Below, piece after piece: positions 34,312 through 43,321 of a DNA stretch of 50,875 bases. Made by a program: the position numbers and the translations under genes. The DNA comes from Paenalcaligenes sp035302345. GTDB taxonomy: Bacteria > Pseudomonadota > Gammaproteobacteria > Burkholderiales > Burkholderiaceae_B. The notes beneath the pieces were generated by a model. It did no database searches, had not been told where the DNA came from, and worked only from the letters and a program-made list of their open reading frames with translations. Each line of letters opens with the position of its first letter. The stretch's first letter is position 1. The stretch is from NCBI GenBank assembly GCA_035302345.1, contig DATGSS010000011.1, forward strand, positions 1-50,875. The letters run 5' to 3'.

Positions 34312-35454
34312 ATGACAAGGTGCAATTCAGGGATTAATAAGGCGCGACAGCTCTTTTATTGGAGTCTGCGGATAATATTGTTGTGGTCGGTGGCTCTGTC
34401 AACAGCCTATGCTGACCGCATCAAAGATTTAGCCAGCATACAAGGAGTGCGAGAGAACCCTCTGGTTGGTTATGGCTTGGTGGTTGGGTTGGATGGCAGC
34501 GGGGATCAGGTACGACAGTCACCCTTTACGCAGCAAAGCTTAATCAACATGCTATCGCAGTTAGGGATTACGATGCCCCAGGGTAGCAATATGCAATTAC
34601 GCAACGTGGCTGCAGTGATGGTGACTGCACGACTACCTGCATTTGCGCGTCCAGGACAATCAATTGACGTAGTGGTGTCTTCGATGGGTAACGCCAAGAG
34701 CCTACGCGGCGGGACCTTGTTAATGACCCCGTTAAAAGGTGCCAATGGACAGGTATACGCTATCGCTCAAGGCAATTTGCTGGTAGGAGGTGCAGGGGCA
34801 GAAGCAGGGGGCTCTAGCGTGCAGGTAAATCAGCTAAATGCCGGTACTATCCCTGCTGGCGCCATCGTAGAACAAGATGTGCCCACGACTTTTGTTAATG
34901 AGGGGTTAGTCTATTTAGAGTTAAGCAGTAGCGATTTTGGAATTGCCCAGAGCGTGACGCAGAGTATTAATGAACAGTTTGGTGCGGGCACCGCCCAAGT
35001 TGAAAATGGTCGGGTGATACGCGTGCATGCGCCTGCACAGACGCAAGCCCAGTCTAGTTTTTTATCACAATTAGAAAATATTCAGGTGACGCTACCTCCA
35101 GCGCGCGCCAAGGTGGTCATTAATGCCAGGACGGGATCCGTCGTCATGAATAAAACGGTCACTATCGAAGAGGCTGCGGTGGCGTATGGCAGCTTGTCAG
35201 TCGTGATCAGCCGTCAAGACGAGGTGCATCAACCCGACACCCCCTTTACGCAAGGACAGACTGTAGTCACCCATGAAACTGATATCGAAATGCGCGCAGA
35301 GGATGGCGCGCTGCATCATGTCCGCACCAGTGCAAATTTGTCTGATGTGGTGCGTGCTTTAAATGCATTAGGTGCTACCCCACAAGAGCTATTGACCATT
35401 TTGCAAAACTTGAAAAGTGCAGGGGCGCTGCGAGCCGAGCTAGAAATCGTTTAG
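34312..35454 (+). CDS. flgI: Flagellar P-ring protein FlgI
   Basis: This 380-residue periplasmic ring protein has a signal peptide ending near residue 35 (LWSVALSTAYA). The mature start is DRIKDLASIQGVRENPLVGYGLVVGLDGSGDQVRQSPFTQQS, a hallmark of FlgI. The C-terminus (LSDVVRALNALGATPQELLTILQNLKSAGALRAELEIV) is also diagnostic. Assembly should need FlgA, encoded on the opposite strand at 28076-28861. Confidence 0.97.
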   Translation: MTRCNSGINKARQLFYWSLRIILLWSVALSTAYADRIKDLASIQGVRENPLVGYGLVVGLDGSGDQVRQSPFTQQSLINMLSQLGITMPQGSNMQLRNVAAVMVTARLPAFARPGQSIDVVVSSMGNAKSLRGGTLLMTPLKGANGQVYAIAQGNLLVGGAGAEAGGSSVQVNQLNAGTIPAGAIVEQDVPTTFVNEGLVYLELSSSDFGIAQSVTQSINEQFGAGTAQVENGRVIRVHAPAQTQAQSSFLSQLENIQVTLPPARAKVVINARTGSVVMNKTVTIEEAAVAYGSLSVVISRQDEVHQPDTPFTQGQTVVTHETDIEMRAEDGALHHVRTSANLSDVVRALNALGATPQELLTILQNLKSAGALRAELEIV

Positions 35455-35463
35455 GAAAGCGGC

Positions 35464-36423
35464 ATGTCAACACTTTATTTTCCGCGGCCGGGTGCAAAAC
35501 AAGTCACTACCATATTTGATACGCAGCGGTTGGCAATGTTGCAGAGTCAAGCAGCACAGAATCCGCAAAATCCTAATGTACAAGCCGAGGTCGCACAGCA
35601 GTTTGAATCTATTTTTATCCAGCAAATATTGAAATATGCGCGTCAAAGTGCAGCACTGCTTGGCGCTGAGCAAAGCAGCGCAGAAAAGAAGGCTTATGCG
35701 CTTAATGATGAACAGCTGTCTATAGCGCTTTCTGACCCGGGTTTAGGCCTGGTCCAGGTATTACAACAACAAATGCGCGAACAAATGGGTGCAGATGATT
35801 TCGTGCCCTATGCTATTGCTGAACAAGCACCTTCACGTAAAGCAGGCCTGCGCTCTCATGTGGGTAAAGCAAGAGTCATCGAAGCTCCTGATCTTTCAAG
35901 TCTGATTCGTAAACTAACAGGGCATCAAGGTATGGAGCAAGTAATTTCTGCCATTAAAGGAGCCCCCGCTCATATACAGCGCTTTGTTGATACCATGCGC
36001 ACTGCGGCTGAGCAAGCTGCTGCCGAGACTGGACTACCGATGAAATTGATTTTGAGCCAAGCCGCATTGGAATCCGGGTGGGGGCAACGACAGATCACGC
36101 ATGAGGACGGACGCCCGACTTTTAATTTGTTTGGTATTAAAGCGGGCAGTAATTGGTCCGGGCCAGTGGCAAATATTATGACCACAGAATTTTTAAAAGG
36201 CCGTAAAGTTAAAATGCCGCAGCCATTTCGAGCTTATGATTCGTACGAAGAGTCTTTTAGTGATTATGCCCGATTAATTAGTAGCCAAAACCGTTATGCC
36301 AAGGTTTTGGCTGCCGAGAGTGCAGAAGACGCAGCGCACCGCATCCAAGAGGCGGGTTATGCCACAGACCCAAAATATGCACAAAAGCTGATTTCTATCA
36401 TGGCCTATTTTGATTCTAAGTAG
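35464..36423 (+). CDS. flgJ: Rod cap and peptidoglycan hydrolase FlgJ
   Basis: This 319-residue dual-function protein has an N-terminal rod-scaffolding domain (VAQQFESIFIQQILKYARQSA, LALSDPGLGLVQVLQQQM type) and a C-terminal glucosaminidase domain from about residue 155. The active-site glutamate is in SQAALESGWGQRQI, and the domain continues through FNLFGIKAGSNW and FRAYDSYEESFSDYARLI. It therefore keeps its own peptidoglycan-cutting domain, as in Salmonella. Confidence 0.96.
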   Translation: MSTLYFPRPGAKQVTTIFDTQRLAMLQSQAAQNPQNPNVQAEVAQQFESIFIQQILKYARQSAALLGAEQSSAEKKAYALNDEQLSIALSDPGLGLVQVLQQQMREQMGADDFVPYAIAEQAPSRKAGLRSHVGKARVIEAPDLSSLIRKLTGHQGMEQVISAIKGAPAHIQRFVDTMRTAAEQAAAETGLPMKLILSQAALESGWGQRQITHEDGRPTFNLFGIKAGSNWSGPVANIMTTEFLKGRKVKMPQPFRAYDSYEESFSDYARLISSQNRYAKVLAAESAEDAAHRIQEAGYATDPKYAQKLISIMAYFDSK

Positions 36424-36507
36424 GGCTAAAGAAAACCGAAAACATGCCGTAAAAGTAGTAGAGGCCTGATTGGCCCATTGTTCACGATCCCACTATTCGG
36501 AGCAATC

Positions 36508-38193
36508 ATGAATTTGTATGGTTTAGGTTTGTCAGCGCTGCTAAATGCACAGCAAAATCTACAAACAACAGGACATAACATTAATAACTCGGCTATCGAG
36601 GGTTATAGCCGCCAAACGGTGCTCAGCCAGACCCAAGGAGCCAACGCTACCGGTGCAGGATATATTGGCCGAGGCATACAAACGGTCACTATACAGCGTG
36701 CTTATGACCAATTCTTAAATCAGCAATTGATGTCCTCCAAAGGCAAGCATACCGAATATGTGTCTTATGGTAATCAGATAGCTCAGTTAAATAATTTGTT
36801 CTCTGATCGTGAATCAGGGATCAGCCCAGCGCTGCAAGAGTTTTTTGGGGCTTTGCAGGCCGTCGCATCTAGCCCTGACGATGCAGCTGCACGTCAAGAG
36901 TTATTAGGGCGAGCCCAAAATGTGGCAACTCAGCTCAAAGAGACTGACACTTTTATTGAAAATCAGCGCAGCAATTTAAACACCCAGATTGGCACTTTGA
37001 CCCACCAAATTAATAGCTACGTTGAGCGTATCCATGATTTAAATGGGCAAATCACCAAAGCACAGGCAGCTACCCCCAACCACAGCCCCAATGATTTGCT
37101 TGACCAACGCGATCAGCTGTTAATGGAGCTTAACGAGTTGGTGGAGGTTAAATCTTTTGAACAAGATGGTCGCCTCAATTTAACTTTGAGTAACGGCCAA
37201 TTGCTATTAAGTGGTAGCACCATCCACGAATTGCGCGCGATTCCTTCTACTAACGATCCGTCGCGACATGTTTTAGCCTATCAAATACAGGGTCAAGAGG
37301 GCACACAATGGGTAGAGATGGATGACGCCACTATACAGGGGGGCGAATTAGGGGGTGTTCTTAGATATCGCGCTCAGACTCTGGATGCTGCTCAAAACGC
37401 GCTGGGTCGTTTGGCCCTAGGAATAGGCCAGAGCATTAACGATGGGCACCGACAGGGTGTTGATCTTGATGGCGAAACAGGCGCGGATATGTTTTATTTT
37501 GATGTGGGTCAGGGCATCCCTTTAAGTAGCACTGGCCACCCCCAAGGTCTGCCACAGTTATCCGTCAAATTAAAAGATGCCAGCGCCTTAGCACTACGAG
37601 ATTATCGTATCGAGGCACAGCATGATGCTGAGGGGAATTTTAAAGGGTTAGCTTTTTTTGATGCCCAAAGTGGTGCTTTGATTCCTGCCCAGAAAAACTC
37701 AGATGGCAACGAGTCTTATTATCTGATTGATGGATTAAAGGTAACGTTACCTGATGGCGATATTCCGCTGGATGCACAGTGGTCCTTGCAGCCTACAAGG
37801 CGTGCAGCTGCTGGATTTGGTGTTGATTTGAATGACCCCGCAAAAATCGCAGCTGGCGCTCCTGGCGCTGGGCCTGCTAATGGTGACAATGCATTGGCTT
37901 TAGCGGCTTTACAAAATCAGCAGATTTTAGGGCAAGGCAATTTAAATTTTAATGATGCTTTTGGGCAGCTGGTCAATCGTATTGCCGTGCAAACCCAAGA
38001 GAACACGGCTGCGGCCAAGGCCCAAGAAAACCTGGTTCAGCAGAATTTTGCGGCACAGCAACGCGTATCGGGGGTCAATTTAAACGAAGAGTATTTTTTG
38101 CTCGAACAATATGTAGAACAGTTTCGCGCTGCTTCAAAGCTTATCGATGTTGGAACTGCGATGTTTGATACTTTGCTTAGTTTGCGTCCTTAG
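36508..38193 (+). CDS. flgK: Hook-filament junction protein FlgK
   Basis: This 561-residue junction protein starts at ATG 36508, giving MNLYGLGLSALLNAQQNLQTTGHNINNSAIEGYSRQ, the family start, with GGAG 6 bp upstream. The in-frame TTG at 36478 would add ten unconserved residues. The C-terminus has SGVNLNEEYFLLEQYVEQFRAASKLIDVGTAMFDTLLSL. The variable centre (residues ~200-470) is surface-exposed in known structures. It is the presumed client of FlgN. Confidence 0.97.
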   Translation: MNLYGLGLSALLNAQQNLQTTGHNINNSAIEGYSRQTVLSQTQGANATGAGYIGRGIQTVTIQRAYDQFLNQQLMSSKGKHTEYVSYGNQIAQLNNLFSDRESGISPALQEFFGALQAVASSPDDAAARQELLGRAQNVATQLKETDTFIENQRSNLNTQIGTLTHQINSYVERIHDLNGQITKAQAATPNHSPNDLLDQRDQLLMELNELVEVKSFEQDGRLNLTLSNGQLLLSGSTIHELRAIPSTNDPSRHVLAYQIQGQEGTQWVEMDDATIQGGELGGVLRYRAQTLDAAQNALGRLALGIGQSINDGHRQGVDLDGETGADMFYFDVGQGIPLSSTGHPQGLPQLSVKLKDASALALRDYRIEAQHDAEGNFKGLAFFDAQSGALIPAQKNSDGNESYYLIDGLKVTLPDGDIPLDAQWSLQPTRRAAAGFGVDLNDPAKIAAGAPGAGPANGDNALALAALQNQQILGQGNLNFNDAFGQLVNRIAVQTQENTAAAKAQENLVQQNFAAQQRVSGVNLNEEYFLLEQYVEQFRAASKLIDVGTAMFDTLLSLRP

Positions 38194-38256
38194 GTGTTTT
38201 TATAGCCACAAAAACTCACCGTATACCTGTATAACTTTGATTAAAAAGGGTCAGCA

Positions 38257-39525
38257 ATGAGAATTAGCTCAGCACTGTATTTTCAAACAGGTGTGAACAC
38301 CATCAACAAACAAGAGGGTGATTTACTTCATTTGTTTCAGCAGATTGGCACGGGCCGGCGCATGATTACACCCGCGGATGACCCGTTGGCTGCGGCGCAA
38401 TCTATCACTTTGTCCCAAGCACAGTCTATGAACCAACGTTTTGGGGAGAATCGCGAGATCGCCATGCGCGCGTTAGGTGAAACTGAAAATGTGCTGGATA
38501 GTGTGGTGACGCATTTGGCGGGTCTTAAAACACGTTTGATAGAGGCTGGGAATGGTGCTTTGTCCGATCAGGATCGTGCAGCCTTGGCTCAGGTTTTAGC
38601 ACAGTCACAAGAAACACTAATGGGTGCAATGAATGCGACTGATGCTGCTGGTCGTTATATTTTTGGTGGCTCACAAGGAAAGAGTCAGCCGTTTACTCAG
38701 GTTGATGGTCGTTATATATACCAGGGAGACACGGGTGATTCGGCAGCTAGAAACATACAAGTCGACCATTCACGGGTTATTGATGTTGGTAACCACGGCG
38801 GTGACGTGTTTTTGCGCTCTGCCCCCGGTGCGATGACCTTTATTCATGGTGGCAGTGCCCACAATACTGGTATTGCGGTAGTAGGCAGCATGCAAATACA
38901 TGCACCCAAAAAAGCGAGTCAGGTCCAAAGATTGGAATTACAGCATGTAGGTGATCCAGAGGCTGGCTGGCAGGTGCAGGTTCATTACCTAGATGAGCAC
39001 AATGAATCCACGATAGCGACATATGAATTTGACGCTACTGAAACACCGGCAGTGATTGACCTTAAAGATGAGTTTGGTGTGTCCTTTCAAATTAAAGGGG
39101 CAGCCAAAGCTGGGGATCAGTTGTACTACCAACAAGCAAAAACCTTAAACGGTGCTGATGAACTCAATCTATTAAATGTTTTGGCTGATGTTATAGATGC
39201 ACTAGAGCAGCCCACAAAAGGTGATGAGGCTGCACAAGCTAGATTACAAAACACTCTCAATCAAGCGTTACAAACAATTGATATCAATTATGACAATGTC
39301 CTCACTGTGCGCGCCTCTGTAGGGTCGCGCATGAACGAATTAGACAGTCTAGAAAATAGTGGTTCTGTGCAGTCATTGCAGATTTCCAAAGAGCTTTCGA
39401 GGCTTGAGGATGTTGATTATTACACGGCGACCACACAGCTATCGCTACGCAAAATGGCTCTAGAGGCGGCATCTATGGCATTTATAAAGATACAAGGCAC
39501 CAGTCTTTTTTCGATGGGCAAATAA
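38257..39525 (+). CDS. flgL: Hook-filament junction protein FlgL
   Basis: This 422-residue junction protein has the flagellin-like N-terminus (MRISSALYFQTGVNTINKQEGDLLHLFQQIGTGRRMITPADDPLAAAQ) and C-terminus (RLEDVDYYTATTQLSLRKMALEAASMAFIKIQGTSLFSM). The length is similar to other betaproteobacterial FlgL and longer than the 317-residue E. coli protein because of an enlarged central domain. AAGGG precedes the ATG. It ends the flg run. Confidence 0.96.
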   Translation: MRISSALYFQTGVNTINKQEGDLLHLFQQIGTGRRMITPADDPLAAAQSITLSQAQSMNQRFGENREIAMRALGETENVLDSVVTHLAGLKTRLIEAGNGALSDQDRAALAQVLAQSQETLMGAMNATDAAGRYIFGGSQGKSQPFTQVDGRYIYQGDTGDSAARNIQVDHSRVIDVGNHGGDVFLRSAPGAMTFIHGGSAHNTGIAVVGSMQIHAPKKASQVQRLELQHVGDPEAGWQVQVHYLDEHNESTIATYEFDATETPAVIDLKDEFGVSFQIKGAAKAGDQLYYQQAKTLNGADELNLLNVLADVIDALEQPTKGDEAAQARLQNTLNQALQTIDINYDNVLTVRASVGSRMNELDSLENSGSVQSLQISKELSRLEDVDYYTATTQLSLRKMALEAASMAFIKIQGTSLFSMGK

Positions 39526-39590
39526 TAAACCGTAGCGAGATAAAAGTATTGAGATCATAAATCTCAGAGAAAACATAGAGAGAGAGCATC

Positions 39591-40988
39591 ATGAATAAAT
39601 TGAAACTAAAAAGTTTTTTTGTGCTTTTAGTAGCATTACTCTGCATTTGCACCGTATTAGCGGCTATTTCGAGTATTTATCATGCAAATCAACTGGTAGC
39701 TATTGCCGGCAGCCAGGGAAAAAGTGCCGTCAATGCGCTCATGATGCAGCTGACTCTACTAGTAGCCATTAGTCTGGGCATAGCAGGAATCGCTTTGGGT
39801 GTCTTTCAAAGGCGTTTTTTTAGTCCTTTACGGCAGTTGCGTTTGCACATAGAAGCAATCGCAAATGGAGACCTTAGTCAACGTATTCAGCCATCCTTGC
39901 GCGACAATGAACTCAACCTGCTCTATGTGAGCGTACGTCGTATGCAGGAAAATCTGATCCGAACCATGTCACTCATGCGTAACCTGGCAGATGAGGTGTT
40001 GGCAGAAACCAATGAAATGGTTGATCGTAATAATGGTTTGAGTACACGCGTAGAAGGGCAGGCTGCAGCATTACAACAAACCGCGGCTAGTATGGAACAG
40101 TTGGCCAGCACTGTGCGTCAAAATGCTGATAATGCTCATCAAGCGAATCAATTAGCAGTGACTGCTTCTGAGGTTGCACAGCGCGGGGGTGATGCGGTGG
40201 GCGAGGTGGTCAACACCATGCAGGCAATTTCTGCGAGTTCTAACAAGATCTCTGATATTGTAGGCGTGATCGATAGCATTGCATTTCAAACTAATATCTT
40301 AGCTTTAAATGCGGCTGTTGAGGCAGCACGCGCGGGTGAACAAGGGCGTGGTTTCGCGGTAGTAGCATCTGAAGTACGTGCTTTGGCTCAGCGCAGTGCC
40401 CAGGCAGCCCGTGAAATCACCGATCTAATCGAAGACTCAGTAGCAAAAGTAGGCGAGGGGTCGACCCAAGTTGAACGTGCCGGCAGTACCATGCAAGAAA
40501 TCGTCGATTCGGTACACCGCGTGACCGATATTATGGGCGAAATCAGCGCTGCCACGATCGAGCAGTCCAGTGGGATAGAGCAGGTTAATCGTGCTGTAAA
40601 CCAAATGGATCACAGCACTTCACAAAATGCACATATGCTCGAACGCGCTACAGCGGCTGGTCATTTACTTAAAAACCATGCGAATCGTTTACAAGAAAAT
40701 GCGGTCGTTTATAAACTGCCAGGGGCTGAAATCATTGATTTGGGAGTGCGCAAGAAAAATCAATCAGCATCAAAAAAGAAAGTAGAGTCGAAAAATCAAG
40801 CACTGACCTCAAAAGCAGCACAAAATGGCATGCTCAATGAAAACCCAAGTTCGTCGGCAAACAATGGCAATACTAGCGGGTTTAAAAATAACCACCACTC
40901 AGAAAAGAACGACAGCCATCAGTTGCTGCGCCCTGACCCCAGTGGCCAATCTAGCTCTAGTGCCGAAGATGATTGGGAAGAATTTTAA
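39591..40988 (+). CDS. Methyl-accepting chemotaxis receptor with minimal periplasmic loop and DWEEF tail
   Basis: This 465-residue receptor has two membrane helices (about residues 9-28 and 51-72) with only ~22 residues between them, so there is no periplasmic ligand-binding domain. A HAMP domain follows to ~125, then the signalling domain with FQTNILALNAAVEAARAGEQGRGFAVVASEVRALAQRS. The last ~80 residues are a polar Ser/Asn/Lys-rich linker that ends exactly in DWEEF, residues 461-465. This matches the xWxxF pentapeptide used by enteric receptors to dock CheR and CheB. It may sense membrane or cytoplasmic cues or work with a partner. It follows flgL and converges on fliR with 9 bp between stop codons. 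Confidence 0.92.
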   Translation: MNKLKLKSFFVLLVALLCICTVLAAISSIYHANQLVAIAGSQGKSAVNALMMQLTLLVAISLGIAGIALGVFQRRFFSPLRQLRLHIEAIANGDLSQRIQPSLRDNELNLLYVSVRRMQENLIRTMSLMRNLADEVLAETNEMVDRNNGLSTRVEGQAAALQQTAASMEQLASTVRQNADNAHQANQLAVTASEVAQRGGDAVGEVVNTMQAISASSNKISDIVGVIDSIAFQTNILALNAAVEAARAGEQGRGFAVVASEVRALAQRSAQAAREITDLIEDSVAKVGEGSTQVERAGSTMQEIVDSVHRVTDIMGEISAATIEQSSGIEQVNRAVNQMDHSTSQNAHMLERATAAGHLLKNHANRLQENAVVYKLPGAEIIDLGVRKKNQSASKKKVESKNQALTSKAAQNGMLNENPSSSANNGNTSGFKNNHHSEKNDSHQLLRPDPSGQSSSSAEDDWEEF

Positions 40989-40997
40989 TAAAAAGGG

Positions 40998-41783
40998 TTA
41001 TTCACTTAGCCCCCATAGCACGGCGCGAAGCGCATCGAACCCGGTGGCAAATAATTCCAACAAAAAGGGTGCGGTGCGCGGGATGACCAGTACCAAAAGA
41101 ATAAAACCAACGCTTAGAGTAATAGGAAAACCAACCGCAAAGACGGTCAGTTGTTGTGCCGTGCGATTAAGAATACCAAACGCTAGGTTAATGCTCAGTA
41201 AAACGATGATTAACGGCAAGGCTAAAAGCAGACCAGAAAACCAAATATAACGGCTCCAATCCAAAAAAACTCCAATGCCATCTACTGATAAGGGTACCAA
41301 AGTGACAGGGATTTCACTAAAGCTATAAAACAAGACATCCAGCAAAAATAAGTGCCCATCTACCGAAATAAAAACCAGCATCGCAACGACATTTAAAAAA
41401 CGAGCGAGCACCGCCGTGTTACTGCCCGTTGCGGGGTCAAAAAAAGACGCGAAAGAAAGCCCCATTTGTAATCCAATAAACTCCCCGGCTGTTTGTACCG
41501 CCGAAAAAATAATGCGCATAGTGAGCCCCATCAACAGCCCTATTAGGGTTTGCGTCAGTACCAGAAAAAGGATTTCATAGTGATTGCCATGGGTAAAATA
41601 TGGGGTCGGCAACATGGGCCCAATAAGGATTGAGAATACCGCGGCGAGTCCAATTTTGATGCGCGCAGGGATACCGGATTCGCTAAACAAGGGGGCTGTC
41701 ATGAATAGGCCCAATAAACGTAAAAAGGGCCAAAAATAAATACTGAATAATTCCAGTAATTCGTGGTAGCTAAAGCTAATCAT
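40998..41783 (-). CDS. fliR: Flagellar export gate protein FliR
   Basis: This 261-residue protein of the FliPQR export channel has about six membrane segments. Typical parts are the FSESGIPARIKIGLAAVFSILIGP region near residues 33-56 and QTAGEFIGLQMGLSFASFFDPATGSN near 95-120. It is the last gene of the minus-strand fli operon and is 31 bp after fliQ. No terminator is visible before it meets the convergent receptor gene. Confidence 0.96.
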   Translation of the reverse strand: MISFSYHELLELFSIYFWPFLRLLGLFMTAPLFSESGIPARIKIGLAAVFSILIGPMLPTPYFTHGNHYEILFLVLTQTLIGLLMGLTMRIIFSAVQTAGEFIGLQMGLSFASFFDPATGSNTAVLARFLNVVAMLVFISVDGHLFLLDVLFYSFSEIPVTLVPLSVDGIGVFLDWSRYIWFSGLLLALPLIIVLLSINLAFGILNRTAQQLTVFAVGFPITLSVGFILLVLVIPRTAPFLLELFATGFDALRAVLWGLSE

Positions 41784-41814
41784 TGAGATGCGACCGCGGA
41801 CAGGGCTCTTGTTA

Positions 41815-42084
41815 TTAATAAAGATTATCTGGGATGCCGCTGAGTAAAGCCTGAATATATTCCACCATGGTGCTGATGAGCCAAGGCCCTAAAAGCACAA
41901 TCGCAATCGCCACAGCCACAATCTTTAGTGTAAAGGGCAAGGTCATTTCATTGATCTGGGTAGCTGCTTGGAACACGCTGACAATCAGTCCAACCACGAG
42001 TGTGGTAAGTAGCAAAGGACCCGCCATGGACAGGGCCACCTTGAGGGCAGCATAGGTCATAGTCATGACTGTTTCAGGAGTCAT
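41815..42084 (-). CDS. fliQ: Flagellar export gate protein FliQ
   Basis: This 89-residue protein with two membrane helices belongs to the FliPQR export channel. MTPETVMTMTYAALKVALSMAGPLLLTTLVVGLIVSVFQAATQINEMTLPF is diagnostic. AAAGGA precedes the ATG at a good distance. The length equals that of E. coli FliQ. Confidence 0.97.
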   Translation of the reverse strand: MTPETVMTMTYAALKVALSMAGPLLLTTLVVGLIVSVFQAATQINEMTLPFTLKIVAVAIAIVLLGPWLISTMVEYIQALLSGIPDNLY

Positions 42085-42157
42085 TGTTGTATTCCTTTCG
42101 GCTCAATAAAGCCCGCCGGAGCGGATTAAATATAAGCATATGAGTACGCAATGAGCG

Positions 42158-43273
42158 TTAGATATAAAAACTGCGCGCTAACGAGCCCAGTAATAGATGC
42201 CAACCATCGGCCAATACAAAAAGCATCAGTTTAAAGGGCAATGAAATGGTCACCGGGGGCACCATCATCATGCCTAGCGACATCAAAACGCTGGCAACCA
42301 GTAAATCAATAATTAAAAAAGGGATAAAGACAGTAAATCCAATTTGAAATGCTGTTTTTAGCTCACTAGTGATGAAAGCGGGCACCAGAATGCGCAAAGG
42401 TGTTTGTTCGGGTCCTTCAAGTAGCCCTGTTTGTGCCAGATCAGCATAAAAGATGAGATCGTTTTCACGAGTTTGATGCAGCATGAATTCCTTGAGCGGT
42501 TCTGCGCCTCGTTCAAGCGCTTGGGCGAGTTGGATTTTTTCTTGGCTCAAGGGGATATATGCATGTTCATAGATTTCATCAAAAACCGGGGCCATCGTGA
42601 AAAATGTCAGGAATAGAGCGATACCAATCAAGATACTATTTGGTGGCGCTGCGCCTGTCCCCATAGCATTACGTAACAAGCCCAACACGATAATGATACG
42701 TGTAAAACCCGTCATCATAATCAGGGCGGCGGGAATAAATGTCAAAAGAGTGAGCACGACCAAGGTCTCAATACTAAGAGACCACACCTGCTCTCCTTGC
42801 TCACTCAGAGTGCTAGTGATAGCTGGCACGGGGAGTGTTTGCGCCTGGATTAGATCAGGCCAGAAAAATGCCAGCCCAGCTATTAAAAACGTAAACCCTC
42901 CAAACCCTCTAAAAGCTTTTTTTTGCTTTGATACGTTTTTTTCCTGCGTTGTGGCCTTGGCAGCTGTTCTTTTGCTTGCATTTTTCAATACCATGCTGAA
43001 ACTTTTTTCAGCCGGGGAAGTTATGTCGGGCGGGCTCGAATCCAACAAAGAAATATGATGTGGTGTCACCCCAATTAATAGTTGCTTATCTTCGTGTTCG
43101 ATAACCATCAGCTGCATACGAGGACCCATGCGCAAACGCTGTAGCACACGCAGTGAGTGCTGACTGCGCTGTGGGCTTAATCCTAATCGACGTACACATA
43201 AGGCCAAACCCAAAATAATTATGACAACCAGTGCCAGGCTCGCCGATATCTTTATTAAATCACCGCTGTTCAT
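42158..43273 (-). CDS. fliP: FliO-FliP fusion protein of the flagellar export apparatus
   Basis: One 371-residue frame covers both FliO and FliP without a stop codon. Residues 1-~80 are FliO-like: a membrane helix (8-27) then LRVLQRLRMGPRMQLMVIEHEDKQLLIGVTPHHISLLDS. A Lys/Thr-rich linker follows. From ~122 a second hydrophobic segment ending in IQAQ resembles the FliP signal peptide, and the FliP core follows: MMTGFTRIIIVLGLLRNAMG, PPNSILIGIALFLTFFTMAPV, LVPAFITSELKTAFQIGFTVFIPFLIIDL, VLADGWHLLLGSLARSF. FliP is the export-channel protein and FliO its assembly scaffold. An ATG at 42994 could also start FliP alone (278 residues); a 7-bp hairpin lies directly before it. Confidence 0.92.
   Translation of the reverse strand: MNSGDLIKISASLALVVIIILGLALCVRRLGLSPQRSQHSLRVLQRLRMGPRMQLMVIEHEDKQLLIGVTPHHISLLDSSPPDITSPAEKSFSMVLKNASKRTAAKATTQEKNVSKQKKAFRGFGGFTFLIAGLAFFWPDLIQAQTLPVPAITSTLSEQGEQVWSLSIETLVVLTLLTFIPAALIMMTGFTRIIIVLGLLRNAMGTGAAPPNSILIGIALFLTFFTMAPVFDEIYEHAYIPLSQEKIQLAQALERGAEPLKEFMLHQTRENDLIFYADLAQTGLLEGPEQTPLRILVPAFITSELKTAFQIGFTVFIPFLIIDLLVASVLMSLGMMMVPPVTISLPFKLMLFVLADGWHLLLGSLARSFYI
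42995..43012 (-). other. Hairpin directly before a possible internal fliP start codon
   Basis: On the minus strand GCTGAAA-AAAG-TTTCAGC forms a perfect 7-bp stem with a 4-nt loop that ends one base before the in-frame ATG at 42994. No independent Shine-Dalgarno sequence is visible there. It lies inside the FliO-FliP linker coding region and could influence internal initiation. Confidence 0.45.
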
Positions 43274-43321
43274 AATGTCATGTTTGAACTTGATGGTTAG
43301 TATGCTGATGGTAGTGGGGGG

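Noticed and set aside
43000..43010. Programmed -1 frameshift at the A-rich run in fliO-fliP
   Set aside because: The heptamer AAAAAAG is not in the phase needed for slippage (frame is GAA AAA AGT), and the fusion is already in frame without any shift.
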